DNA of 64,000 bases, taken from contig NZ_RSEK01000003.1 of NCBI RefSeq assembly GCF_003958635.1, forward strand, positions 124,001-188,000, read 5' to 3'. The notes under the pieces are model-generated. The model made no database searches and was not told where the DNA came from. It saw only the letters and a program-made list of their open reading frames with translations. This DNA is from Altericroceibacterium xinjiangense. Its GTDB lineage: Bacteria; Pseudomonadota; Alphaproteobacteria; Sphingomonadales; Sphingomonadaceae. The first letter of the stretch is position 1, and the number at the start of each line of letters is the position of its first letter. Made by a program: the position numbers and the translations under genes. Positions 52,595 to 61,468 of this stretch are shown here, piece by piece.

Positions 52595-55039
52595 TCAGAG
52601 GCCGACCACGCCCCCGTCGTCCTTCACGATCGCGACCACGCCGGAGCGGGGGCGACCACTGGTGGTGCCCGTCTGGCTTTGCGGCCAGTTGCTGGTCGGC
52701 GCATCGGGTTCGCCGTCTTCGCCCGGGTGCTGGATGCCGACGAACAGGGTGCGTCCGTCGGGCGTGGTGTCCGCGCCGGTGATCTCGCACTCCGACGGGC
52801 CGGTGAGGAACCGCTTCAGCGTTGCTGCGGTCGCATCGGCGCCGACTCGGGTCACCTGCGACGCAGTGGCGCCGTTCGATCCGGTGTTGACGATGGTCTG
52901 GGTGCTGCCATCGCCGACGGTGCCGGGCAGCGCAGCGAGCATCTGGTTGTTCGTCCGGTCCGTGAAAGCTCCGTCATCCGTCTGGATCCACAGCAGCGGA
53001 CGGATTTGGCCGGCCGGGTTGGTATCGCGCGAGAACCGAATCCCGTCGGGGCTGGAGAAATCGTTGGAGGCGTCGAGGCCGGAAACGTTCACGTTGGCCG
53101 GATCCGCATCGGCGGAGTCCGCGCCGAACAGATAAATGTCCCAGGCGAAGGCAGCGGCTGCCGGATCGTCCCCGTTTTCCCGGATGCGGACGATGTGCCC
53201 GTTCGGGTTGCCCCACTGTGCAGACCCGTTCTTCGGATCGTTGTAGTGGCGCGGGTTGGCCGCGTTGGTGTCGTTCAGCGGACGGTTCGACGCGTTGTTG
53301 TTGGTCAGGGTGAGGTAGATTTCACCCGTGCGCGGGTTCAGCGCGGTCCATTCCGGACGGTCCATCGGCGTGGCGCCCAGCGCATCGGCGGCAAGGCGCG
53401 TGTTGACGAGGACGTCCGCCTGGCTTTCGAACACGTATTCCGGAGTGCTGCCGGATGCCTGGCGGTTCGGTACCTGCCCGAAAACCAGCGGCAGCCACGC
53501 GCCCGTTCCGTCTGCGTTGAAGCGCGCGACGTAGAGCGTGCCGGCATCGAAGTACTTGTCGCCGACCGCGAGCCGGTCTGCCACCTGGGCATCGCTGGGG
53601 TTCCACGCCGCGTCCGAGACGAACTTGTAGAAGTATTCCCGGCGCGAATCGTCCCCCATGTAGACGGCGACCCGCTTTCCGGCGGTAAGCTGTCCCAGCC
53701 ATGCGCCTTCATGGCCCATGCGTCCGAGCGTGGTGCGCTTGCGCGGCGTGCTGGTGGGATCGTACGGATCGATCTCAACCACCCACCCGAACTGGTTGGG
53801 TTCGTTGCGGAAATCTTCCGTTGCGGAAGCCGCCGTCGCGCGTGCATCCCAGCGGCGGAAGATCGTGTTAGACGACGGAACGGACGACCACGCATAGTTG
53901 CCGGTGGTGCTGTTGACGCCGTAGCGGCGGAGCGAGGTCAGCTCACGCGCCGAACGCGCGGCGTTGTCGGTGCCGGTGCCGGAGTTATCGCGCCGGAAGT
54001 ACCCGGCCCAGTTCTCCTCGCACGTCAGCAGCGTTCCCCAGCCGGTAAGTCCGTTGGCGCAATTGTTGATGGTGCCGCGCCCTTGCGTCCCTTCGGGTGA
54101 GTAGGCGGTCTTGACGAAGTCGGTCCCGCGCACCGGACCATGGAGGGTCATCGGCGTGTTCGGGGTGATGCGGCGGTTGAACGGGCTGGCCTGGACATAA
54201 GCCCAGTCGAGGTCACCGTTGTCGATCACCTCGGTGACGCTGACGCCGTGGGCATTGATCTCCTTGATCGCCTCGGCTTCCGGACGGGGGCCGGAGCGGA
54301 CGTTCGTCGGGCCGTTCGGGTGCAGATACTGGACGTTCAGGTTCTCGTGGTTCTGCGCCAGCAGGCCCCGCTTGGAGTACGTGTCGTTGCGCTGGCCGTT
54401 CGCGCCGAGCCCGAAGAACATCAGCGCGTCGCCGTGATCGCCGATGCGCTGGTCAAAATTCGCATCCGTCCCGTTGTTGGCATACGCCGGGACCCCGGCC
54501 GCGATCGGATCGCCGAGAGCAGTCAGCACGGTCAGGCTGTACCCGGCCGGGATCGTGACGATGTCGGCCTGGTTCTTGGCCACGGCGGCGAAGCTGAGCT
54601 GAGCCGGGGAGACCGTTACCTTGGCCCTTTTCGGCGCCACCCAGCTGGCGGCTTCCTTCACGCGAAATTCCAGATCGGTTGCCTGCGCCACGGCGGGAGC
54701 GATGAAGGTCATCCCGTCGGTGGCGGTGACCAGCTCCACTTCAGGTCCTGCGAACTGGGACCATTCGGGCGCACCGGTGAGGTTGACCATCTGGCCTGAG
54801 GTCGCGGCGACCGTCAGACCGGGCGTCACAACCGGTGCCGGCTGCTCCTCGTCATCGTCGGAACAGGCGGTCAGCGCCGTGGTGCCAAGGAAGGCAACGG
54901 CCGAGGCGGAAAGGCCGCCGAACAGCGTCTGCCGACGTGAGAAACGCTCGGCAGCGAGTGCCTCCAGCGTTGGAAGCTCAGAGCTGTTGGTGTCGACGTC
55001 ACCGTCGGAATAGCCGTGACGAATGCTTGAATCGGTCAT
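52595..55039 (-). CDS. PhoX family phosphatase (DUF839), Tat-exported lipoprotein
   Basis: 814 residues. Twin-arginine signal SRRQTLFGGLSASAVAFLG near 34-52 and a lipobox LTAC (Cys near 59), so it is probably exported folded and lipid anchored. Next comes a PKD/K319-like beta domain (about 70-150: WSQFAGPEVELV, MTFIAPAVA, LEFRVKEA). The PhoX/DUF839 propeller follows with CEENWAGYFRRD, RWDARA and GRMGHEGAWL. PhoX enzymes are calcium- and iron-dependent alkaline phosphatases; the inserted beta domain is not part of the standard enzyme. Confidence 0.88.
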   Translation of the reverse strand: MTDSSIRHGYSDGDVDTNSSELPTLEALAAERFSRRQTLFGGLSASAVAFLGTTALTACSDDDEEQPAPVVTPGLTVAATSGQMVNLTGAPEWSQFAGPEVELVTATDGMTFIAPAVAQATDLEFRVKEAASWVAPKRAKVTVSPAQLSFAAVAKNQADIVTIPAGYSLTVLTALGDPIAAGVPAYANNGTDANFDQRIGDHGDALMFFGLGANGQRNDTYSKRGLLAQNHENLNVQYLHPNGPTNVRSGPRPEAEAIKEINAHGVSVTEVIDNGDLDWAYVQASPFNRRITPNTPMTLHGPVRGTDFVKTAYSPEGTQGRGTINNCANGLTGWGTLLTCEENWAGYFRRDNSGTGTDNAARSARELTSLRRYGVNSTTGNYAWSSVPSSNTIFRRWDARATAASATEDFRNEPNQFGWVVEIDPYDPTSTPRKRTTLGRMGHEGAWLGQLTAGKRVAVYMGDDSRREYFYKFVSDAAWNPSDAQVADRLAVGDKYFDAGTLYVARFNADGTGAWLPLVFGQVPNRQASGSTPEYVFESQADVLVNTRLAADALGATPMDRPEWTALNPRTGEIYLTLTNNNASNRPLNDTNAANPRHYNDPKNGSAQWGNPNGHIVRIRENGDDPAAAAFAWDIYLFGADSADADPANVNVSGLDASNDFSSPDGIRFSRDTNPAGQIRPLLWIQTDDGAFTDRTNNQMLAALPGTVGDGSTQTIVNTGSNGATASQVTRVGADATAATLKRFLTGPSECEITGADTTPDGRTLFVGIQHPGEDGEPDAPTSNWPQSQTGTTSGRPRSGVVAIVKDDGGVVGL

Positions 55040-55223
55040 TGATAACCCCCCATAAAATCAACTGCGAAGAGGCGGATAGGGGGGGATTGTGACGCCAGCG
55101 TTCCGCTTTCGGGTCCATCGTGTGACGCGGACCGCGCAGGCTGTGAGGGAACCTGAAACCGTCACCGTCCGGCAATAAATCCCGCCTAGCTGGCGACCAT
55201 CATCCAAAACCCGTGAGGCTACC

Positions 55224-55502
55224 GTGGCTCGTCCTTCTGAAGAAATTCGCGTTCGCCTGATCGGCGATTATGCGCTGAACAGCGCCCCGCCGCAGCCGTT
55301 CGTGGTCACGCACCTCGCGTCCGGGCATTGCACCGCCAGCCAGTGCGGAATCATCCCGCCGATCGGGACCGAGGTAGATGTCTGGATTGGGGCCTACGGG
55401 CCGCTGAGTGCGCAGATCCAGAGGTCGGAACGCAACAGCGTCAGCTTCCGCTTCCGGTCTCCGTTGTCGGGTGCGGTCCTGCACCACTTTGCTGCGGCCT
55501 GA
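55224..55502 (+). CDS. Small hypothetical protein, possible PilZ-like fold
   Basis: 92 residues from GTG 55224. The second half (GTEVDVWIGAYGPLSAQIQ, then RNSVSFRFRSPL) has the beta pattern of a PilZ barrel, but the c-di-GMP RxxxR and DxSxxG motifs are not evident, so it could be a degenerate member. Divergent from the phosphatase gene. Confidence 0.5.
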   Translation: MARPSEEIRVRLIGDYALNSAPPQPFVVTHLASGHCTASQCGIIPPIGTEVDVWIGAYGPLSAQIQRSERNSVSFRFRSPLSGAVLHHFAAA

Positions 55503-55618
55503 GGCGCCGCAGCCTGCGAGTCGGTAAGGGGCGGCAGGTCGCGGGGCTTGCCGCTCCCGGACTTGCTTTCCGCCGCCAGCGTGGCACCTTGGGCAAAACA
55601 GCAAGAGAGGATTGCCCG

Positions 55619-56539
55619 ATGGCTACCGCGCATACCGCCCCCGCGCCGCAGGATATCGAGGACGACGCACGCCAGGTGCGGGCGATGATCCGCTATGTCG
55701 ACCCCGGCGATTTCGTAACCCGGCGCTATGTCAGTCAGGGCAAGGAAATGAACACCGGCACCTATTCGGACCACGAGGTAGTGGTCCGCGACGGCATGCC
55801 GATCCGCGATCACTTCACGCTCGACGTGCACGGCTTCACGCTCGCTCGCCAGCCGACCGCGGTCAAGGATTTCCACGACAAGGCGGACGTGGACCAGGTG
55901 TATGAGCGGGAAGTCGAGCGGCACATCAAGGAACTGACCGGCGCGGACAAGGTCGTGGCGCGCGGGTGGATGATCCGCACCTCGGCCGACTTGTCGAACC
56001 GCGCGCAGGAAAAAGTCGCTGGATACAAGCATACCGGCGGGATCCAGCCGCCGGCGGGCGAAGCGCACGTAGACGTCAACACCGACACGGCGCGGCGCAT
56101 GGCGGAGGCTACCTACAAGGAGCACTTCCCCGACGGGCCGGGCTTCAAGCGTTTCATTGTCACCTCGTACTGGCGCACGTTTTCTCCGCCGCCGCAGGAC
56201 GTGCCGCTGGCGGTGTGCGACGGGCGCAGCTCGTTCGGCGGAGAAGAGAAGAGCAACACGCTGTTCATCGTCGATTCGTTCCCGGATGAAGCTGGCGCGG
56301 TGGCCCCGGTGGAAGGCGAGGACCAGTTGATGGCTGCGACGATCTTCAGCCACGATCCGAAGCACCGCTGGTGGTACTTCTCGAAGATGGAACGCGACGA
56401 TGCACTCCTGTTCAAGTTCCATGATAGCGATCACTCCGTGACCTGGCGCTGCCCGCACACCGCGTTTATCGACAGCAGCTTCCCGGACGCGAACATCCGC
56501 GAAAGCATCGAGGTTCGCTCGGTCGCGTTCTTCGAATAG
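55619..56539 (+). CDS. CmcJ/NvfI-family oxidoreductase
   Basis: 306 residues from ATG 55619 (GAGAGG 9 nt upstream). The body resembles the CmcJ / GA4-desaturase-like family, in which fungal and actinobacterial members hydroxylate or modify natural products, probably by an iron/2-oxoglutarate-type mechanism. Relevant segments: AHVDVNTDTARRM with the HxD pair, SYWRTFSPPPQDVPLAVCD, and HDSDHSVTWRCPHTAF near the C-terminus. No biosynthetic cluster surrounds it. The open frame extends upstream to 55328 but overlaps the preceding gene. Confidence 0.75.
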   Translation: MATAHTAPAPQDIEDDARQVRAMIRYVDPGDFVTRRYVSQGKEMNTGTYSDHEVVVRDGMPIRDHFTLDVHGFTLARQPTAVKDFHDKADVDQVYEREVERHIKELTGADKVVARGWMIRTSADLSNRAQEKVAGYKHTGGIQPPAGEAHVDVNTDTARRMAEATYKEHFPDGPGFKRFIVTSYWRTFSPPPQDVPLAVCDGRSSFGGEEKSNTLFIVDSFPDEAGAVAPVEGEDQLMAATIFSHDPKHRWWYFSKMERDDALLFKFHDSDHSVTWRCPHTAFIDSSFPDANIRESIEVRSVAFFE

Positions 56540-56818
56540 TCGGCGTTTTTCCGGTAAGACCGGAGTTCCGCAACGCCCCTGAGCGTCTTGCGGTTCAGAC
56601 GGGCCCCGCACGTCCTGCAGCTCGGCGGTGGGGCCGGGTTGTACGCTCGCCGCAGGCGGAGTGCGCCCCGGGCGTGCGGGAAAAGCAAGGCAAGCGGTGC
56701 TTGCCCTGATTTTGGCGCCAGGTCTGCTGGCGCCGACCCGATCAGACCCGACGGGTCAGACCAATTCTCGTGCCGAACTTCACTTGGCGTTCACCTGCGC
56801 GAGGGTTATAGGCTCGCC
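56540..56818. other. Structured intergenic region upstream of bamD
   Basis: 279 bp without a supported gene, although the bamD frame stays open to 56588. It contains a GGCGCCAG / CTGGCGCC hairpin (56714-56721 / 56727-56734, 5-nt loop) and, directly after, GACCCG (56745-56750) with CGGGTC (56752-56757). These could structure the bamD mRNA leader. Confidence 0.5.
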
Positions 56819-57616
56819 ATGTCTGGACGTTCTCCGCTGAAGCTCGCCCTTTTTGCCGCCAGCGCGGCTGCCGTTACGCTGACCGCCGGTTGTGCGTCGG
56901 GTGGGGGGCGGCCGGAGGAGACCGCCTACATCGCCCGGGACGTCGAATCGCTCTACACCGCAGCGAAGGACCGGCTGGATCGAGGCGATGCCAAAACCGC
57001 CGCGGCGCTGTTCGATGAAGTTGAGCGGCAGCATCCCTATTCGCCTTGGGCTCGCCGCGCCCAGTTGATGAGCTCCTTCAGCTATTACGTGCAGAAGGAT
57101 TACAACAAGGCGATCGACGCCGCCCAGCGCTTCCTGTCGATCCACCCGGGCAACAAGGATGCGCCCTACGCGTTCTATCTCATCGCGCTCAGCTATTATG
57201 AGCAGATCAGCGATGTGGATCGCGATCAGAAGGTGACCGAAATGGCGCTTTCTTCCCTGACGGAACTCCAGCGGCGCTACCCAGATACGCGCTATGCCGC
57301 CGATGCCCGGCTGAAGGTCGATCTGGTCCGCGATCACCTTGCGGGCAAGGAAATGGAAATCGGGCGGCTCTATGAACGCTCCGGCCAGTGGCTCGCCGCG
57401 CAGATCCGTTTCCAGAACGTGGTGGAGAATTATCAGACGACCAGTCATGCGCCCGAGGCGCTCTATCGCCTGACCGAAACCAGCCTGGCGCTCGGTATTC
57501 CTTCCGAAGCGCAGAAGTACGCTGCCGTCCTCGGCACGAACTATCCGGGCAATGAGTGGTACGAGAAAGCGTACGATCTGATTCGCAGCAAGTCTGCGTT
57601 GGCCAGAGCGGACTAG
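56819..57616 (+). CDS. bamD: Outer membrane protein assembly factor BamD
   Basis: Lipoprotein of the BAM complex that inserts beta-barrel proteins. 265 residues from ATG 56819. Signal peptide with lipobox LTAGC (Cys25). TPR repeats: YTAAKDRLDRGDAKTAAALF, HPYSPWARRAQLMSSFSYY, and IGRLYERSGQWLAAQIRFQ. Followed two genes later by recN, the common alphaproteobacterial order. Confidence 0.95.
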   Translation: MSGRSPLKLALFAASAAAVTLTAGCASGGGRPEETAYIARDVESLYTAAKDRLDRGDAKTAAALFDEVERQHPYSPWARRAQLMSSFSYYVQKDYNKAIDAAQRFLSIHPGNKDAPYAFYLIALSYYEQISDVDRDQKVTEMALSSLTELQRRYPDTRYAADARLKVDLVRDHLAGKEMEIGRLYERSGQWLAAQIRFQNVVENYQTTSHAPEALYRLTETSLALGIPSEAQKYAAVLGTNYPGNEWYEKAYDLIRSKSALARAD

Positions 57617-57621
57617 CCCCG

Positions 57622-57641
57622 GCCGGAGCCGGCACTCCGGC
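57622..57641. terminator. Hairpin between bamD and the PilZ gene
   Basis: GCCGGAG (57622-57628) and CTCCGGC (57635-57641) with a 6-nt loop; outer CCCC/GGGG bases can extend it. Placed between convergent genes. Confidence 0.45.
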
Positions 57642-57659
57642 TCGTCTAACCGGCTGGGG

Positions 57660-57992
57660 TCAGGTGCCGAACTGGAGGACCCCTTGGGTGTCGCCGCGCA
57701 GCGCGCCGATCATTCCGTTCAGGTGGGGGATGTGGAGCGGGCGATCGAACTTGATCCCCGCGATCCCGCCGTTGGCCCAGCGAATCGACCCCGGCAGCTT
57801 TTCCCCGGTCCCGAGTTCCACCGCGACCAGTTGTCCGGCCGAAAACCGGGTCTGGCCCAGGTTGCTGATGCGTGCCGCCTCGGACGACAACTCGATCATC
57901 AGGCCTTCGATAGGTGTGCCCTGATCCGGACGGACGCGAACCACGGTCCGCACGGCGTAGCGCTTCTGCGCACGAGAGCTAAGGATGGACAT
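57660..57992 (-). CDS. PilZ domain protein
   Basis: 110 residues. One PilZ barrel: basic N-terminus QKRYAVRTVVRVRP, then MIELSSEAARISNLG in the position of the DxSxxG motif but with Glu-Leu-Ser-Ser, and GSIRWANGGIAGIKFDRPL. The binding motif is degenerate, so c-di-GMP binding is doubtful. Convergent with bamD. Confidence 0.75.
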   Translation of the reverse strand: MSILSSRAQKRYAVRTVVRVRPDQGTPIEGLMIELSSEAARISNLGQTRFSAGQLVAVELGTGEKLPGSIRWANGGIAGIKFDRPLHIPHLNGMIGALRGDTQGVLQFGT

Positions 57993-58094
57993 GAACCTCC
58001 CCAGGAAAACTGACTAATCCCGCGATTTGTGTGTAACTTTCTTGCGGATCAGATGCGAGTTGCCGTCGATGCACCGTGCCAAGGGCGGGGCCGC

Positions 58095-58125
58095 CTGACA
58101 ATTCAGTAGAGTTACGGGGTATAGT
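58095..58125 (+). promoter_or_regulatory. Candidate recN promoter
   Basis: CTGACA (58095-58100), 19-bp spacer, TATAGT (58120-58125), about 50 bp before the recN ATG. The -10 is close to consensus but the spacer is long. I looked for an alphaproteobacterial SOS box (GTTC-N7-GTTC) here and did not find one. Confidence 0.4.
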
Positions 58126-58175
58126 GACGCCAGCGTTGCGGAACGGTCTGCCTGCCCGTACATCAGTGCCATCGC

Positions 58176-59849
58176 ATGCTGACCCTGCTGGCCATCCGCA
58201 ATATCGTGCTGATCGAGGCGCTGGACCTTTCCTTCGGGCCGGGCCTCGGCGTGCTGACTGGCGAAACCGGCGCGGGCAAGTCGATTCTGCTGGATGCGCT
58301 GGGCCTCGTGCTGGGCAATCGGGCAGATTCGATGCTCGTCCGTGCTGGCGAGGACCAGGCGAGCGTTACGGCATCCTTCGACTGTGCGAAACTGCCGGAC
58401 CCGGTTCGCGAGATGCTGGCGGAAGCCGAAGTCGAGATTGAGCCCGGAGAACCGCTGATCCTGCGCCGCCGTCTGAAAGCCGACGGGGGATCGAAGGCGT
58501 TCGTCAACGATCAGCCCGTAAGCGTGGCCCTGTTGCGCGCACTCGGGCCGATGCTGGTGGAACTCCACGGTCAGCACGATGATCGCGGACTGGTCAATCC
58601 GCGCGGCCATCGGGCGCTGCTCGATCGGTACGTCGGGGCTGACACCGCCTCGGTCGCCGAAGCCTGGCGCACCTGGCAAGCGGCTGAAGAAAAGCTCACT
58701 GCAGCACGCGAGACGATCGAGCAGGCGAAGGCGGACCAGGACTTGTTGCTGGCGCACCTGACCGAGCTGGCCGCAATCGAGCCGCAGGAAGGCGAGGAGG
58801 AAGACCTCGCTGCAACCCGCACGACAATGCAGAAGGGGGAGAAGCTTTCGGGCGACCTCGATGAACTGCGCGCGCTCTGGGACGGATCGGATTCCGCGCT
58901 TGCGATCCTGCGGACGGCTGCCCGGCGGCTGGACCGGATTTCCGAAGAGCATTCGTTGCTGGCCGAAGCGCTGGCCGCGCTCGACCGGGCGGTGATCGAA
59001 GCTGGGGAAGCGGAGGAAAAGCTCGCGCGGGCGGGGGAGGCCTTGCAGTTCAACCCTGCCGAACTTGACCGGATCGAGACGCGGTTGTTCGATTTGCGCG
59101 CGCTTGCTCGCAAGCATGGCTGCGCGGTGGACGATCTGCCCGGCGTGATGCGCGACATGCGCACCCGGCTCGACGCGATCGAGCACGGGGAAGAAGAGAT
59201 CGGAAGCCTCCAGGCCGCCGCGAGTGCGGCGCTTGAGGTCTATCGTGCGCAGGCCGAAGCAGTACACGCCCAGCGGCTGGCCGGGGCCAAGCGGCTGGAC
59301 GCGGCGGTTGCGGCCGAACTCGCGCCGCTGAAGCTGGATGCGGCTCGGTTTCGCACCGCCGTAACCGAGCTTCCGGAGGATCGCTGGGGCCCGAGCGGGG
59401 TGGATGCGGTCGAATTTCTCATCGCGACCAATCCCGGCGCCGATTTCGCGCCGCTGGCAAAGATCGCGAGCGGCGGTGAATTGTCGCGTTTCGTGCTTGC
59501 GTTGAAAGTCGCGCTGGCGGAGCAGGGCGGGGCGGGTACCGTCATTTTCGACGAGATCGACCGCGGCGTCGGCGGCGCGGTCGCCAGCGCGATCGGGGAA
59601 CGGCTCGGCCGGCTCGCGGGGCACGAGAACGGCGGGCAATTGCTGGTGGTGACTCACTCGCCGCAGGTGGCCGCCCGGGGCGACACGCATTACGTGATCC
59701 ACAAATCGAGCGAGGGAACCGTGACGCGCACCAGCGTTGCACTGCTCGATCCCGCAGGTCGCCAGGAAGAGATTGCGCGCATGCTTTCAGGTGCCGAAAT
59801 CACCCTTGAGGCGCGCGCGCAAGCCGACCGGTTGCTGGAACGCGCTTAA
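58176..59849 (+). CDS. recN: DNA repair protein RecN
   Basis: SMC-like ATPase acting in double-strand break repair. 557 residues. Walker A GETGAGKSILLD near 29-40, a central coiled coil (about 150-370) rich in Glu, Ala and Arg, ABC signature ASGGELSRF near 430, Walker B GTVIFDEIDRGVGG and the His switch TVTHS-like VVTHSPQVAARG. Confidence 0.97.
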   Translation: MLTLLAIRNIVLIEALDLSFGPGLGVLTGETGAGKSILLDALGLVLGNRADSMLVRAGEDQASVTASFDCAKLPDPVREMLAEAEVEIEPGEPLILRRRLKADGGSKAFVNDQPVSVALLRALGPMLVELHGQHDDRGLVNPRGHRALLDRYVGADTASVAEAWRTWQAAEEKLTAARETIEQAKADQDLLLAHLTELAAIEPQEGEEEDLAATRTTMQKGEKLSGDLDELRALWDGSDSALAILRTAARRLDRISEEHSLLAEALAALDRAVIEAGEAEEKLARAGEALQFNPAELDRIETRLFDLRALARKHGCAVDDLPGVMRDMRTRLDAIEHGEEEIGSLQAAASAALEVYRAQAEAVHAQRLAGAKRLDAAVAAELAPLKLDAARFRTAVTELPEDRWGPSGVDAVEFLIATNPGADFAPLAKIASGGELSRFVLALKVALAEQGGAGTVIFDEIDRGVGGAVASAIGERLGRLAGHENGGQLLVVTHSPQVAARGDTHYVIHKSSEGTVTRTSVALLDPAGRQEEIARMLSGAEITLEARAQADRLLERA

Positions 59850-59909
59850 GCGATTCAGCGTACGCGAATCCGCTTGTCACAAGCACTTGTTTGTGATTCC
59901 TGTCAGCCA

Positions 59910-60227
59910 ATGGCAACGCACCCTTCCACCCATACTTTTCTGCGCGACAAGATCACCCAGTTCGGGGCTCTCGGGTACCTGTTGCTGCTCGGCGGGCTGG
60001 CGCTGGCCGGACCGTCGGGCCTGCTCGCGTGGGGGGAAAACGTGGCGCTGCTCACCCAGCGGCAGGACCGGATAGCCCACCTGACGAAGGAGCGGGATAC
60101 GCTGGCGAACCGGGTGGCCCTGCTGAACCCCGATCGCGCCGATCCCGATCTGGTGACCGAGCTGATGCGGGAGAACCTGAATGTCGCTCATCCGGACGAA
60201 TACATCATCGATCTCAGCCAGCGCTGA
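59910..60227 (+). CDS. ftsB: FtsB/DivIC-family septum formation initiator
   Basis: 105-residue bitopic membrane protein of the divisome. TM helix about 22-44 (LGYLLLLGGLALAGPSG), then a coiled coil with NVALLTQRQDRIAHLTKE and a C-terminal ENLNVAHPDEYII motif similar to the family end. Start at ATG 59910; the open frame begins at 59874. Encoded upstream of the pyruvate dehydrogenase E1 genes, an order common in alphaproteobacteria. Confidence 0.88.
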   Translation: MATHPSTHTFLRDKITQFGALGYLLLLGGLALAGPSGLLAWGENVALLTQRQDRIAHLTKERDTLANRVALLNPDRADPDLVTELMRENLNVAHPDEYIIDLSQR

Positions 60228-60367
60228 TTTGGTGGACGTCGCCTGCTGGAAATCCGCGACCGCCTGATAACGGCATCGCGGGCGTTGCCAGTGCGCCGCG
60301 CTTCCGACTATAGACCGCAAAACATCGCTGTGCGGGCCGCTTCCGCACGCAGAAGGGGACAGACGTC

Positions 60368-61468
60368 TTGGCTAAAGCCGCCACTTCCGATTCCGGTACA
60401 ACCGCCTCCGGCCCGGCCCGGGATTCTTCCGACCAAGCGGGCGGCGACAACTTCGAATTGCGCAGCCTGCAGGATTCGTTCGAAAGCGAAAAACGCTACA
60501 CGGCGAGCCAGGATGAGCTGATCGGCTTCTACAAGCAGATGCTGCTGATCCGCCGCTTCGAGGAAAAGGCCGGACAGCTTTACGGGCTCGGCCTCATCGG
60601 CGGGTTCTGCCACCTCTACATCGGGCAGGAAGCTGTTGCGGTCGGCCTGCAGTCGGCGCTGCAGGAAGGCAAGGACAGCGTCATCACCGGCTACCGCGAT
60701 CACGGGCACATGCTGGCCTACGGCATCGATCCCAAGGTGATCATGGCGGAACTGACTGGTCGCCAGGCCGGGATCAGCCATGGCAAGGGCGGGTCGATGC
60801 ACATGTTCTCCACCGAGCATGCTTTTTATGGCGGGCACGGGATCGTGGGCGCGCAGGTATCGCTCGGCGCGGGACTCGCGTTCGCGCACAAGTATCGCGA
60901 CGACGGCGGCATCTGCCTCGCCTACTTCGGCGACGGCGCGGCGAACCAGGGCCAGGTTTACGAATCCTTCAACATGGCCAGCCTGTGGCAGCTGCCGATC
61001 GTGTTCGTGGTTGAGAACAACCAGTACGCGATGGGCACCTCGGTCAAGCGCAGCTCGGCCGAGACGGAGTTCTACCGCCGCGGAACGGCGTTCCGCATTC
61101 CGGGGATCGCCGTCAACGGAATGGACGTGCTGGAAGTGCGCCGCGCCGCCGAGGTTGCGTTTGCGCACGTGCGCGAAGGCAACGGGCCGGTGTTGCTGGA
61201 GCTGAACACCTATCGCTACCGCGGGCATTCGATGTCCGATCCGGCGAAATACCGCACGCGTGAGGAAGTGCAGGGCGTGCGCGAGACAAGCGATCCGATC
61301 GAGCGGGCGAAAGCCGAGCTTGCCGGGATGGGCGTGGATGAGGAAACGTTGAAACAGATCGACAAGGATATCCGCGCCGCGGTGGCCGAGGCAGCGGACT
61401 TCGCGGAAAAATCGCCTGAGCCGGATGCGTCCGAACTCTACACCGACGTTCTGGTGGAGAGCTACTGA
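60368..61468 (+). CDS. pdhA: Pyruvate dehydrogenase E1 component subunit alpha
   Basis: TPP-dependent alpha subunit of the pyruvate dehydrogenase complex. 366 residues from a TTG start at 60368, supported by AGAAGGGG upstream and by no in-frame ATG before the conserved part. The N-terminal 45 residues are Ser/Ala-rich. Core: [24 protein letters not shown] motif [17 protein letters not shown] ending in [11 protein letters not shown], and [16 protein letters not shown] with the phosphorylation-loop region. Its stop shares a base with the pdhB start. Confidence 0.96.
   Translation: MAKAATSDSGTTASGPARDSSDQAGGDNFELRSLQDSFESEKRYTASQDELIGFYKQMLLIRRFEEKAGQLYGLGLIGGFCHLYIGQEAVAVGLQSALQEGKDSVITGYRDHGHMLAYGIDPKVIMAELTGRQAGISHGKGGSMHMFSTEHAFYGGHGIVGAQVSLGAGLAFAHKYRDDGGICLAYFGDGAANQGQVYESFNMASLWQLPIVFVVENNQYAMGTSVKRSSAETEFYRRGTAFRIPGIAVNGMDVLEVRRAAEVAFAHVREGNGPVLLELNTYRYRGHSMSDPAKYRTREEVQGVRETSDPIERAKAELAGMGVDEETLKQIDKDIRAAVAEAADFAEKSPEPDASELYTDVLVESY

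Noticed and set aside
55040-55223. Pho box upstream of the PhoX-like gene
   Set aside because: TGTGACG and TGTGAGG recur 21 bp apart, which does not fit the 11-bp repeat period of Pho boxes.
56588-56818. N-terminal extension of bamD in the same open frame
   Set aside because: The signal peptide and lipobox place the start at 56819; the upstream part forms hairpins and does not look like protein.
58020-58175. SOS box upstream of recN
   Set aside because: No GTTC-N7-GTTC or close variant was found by eye.
58014-59702. 562-codon reverse ORF opposite recN
   Set aside because: Antisense shadow; recN motifs are unambiguous on the forward strand.
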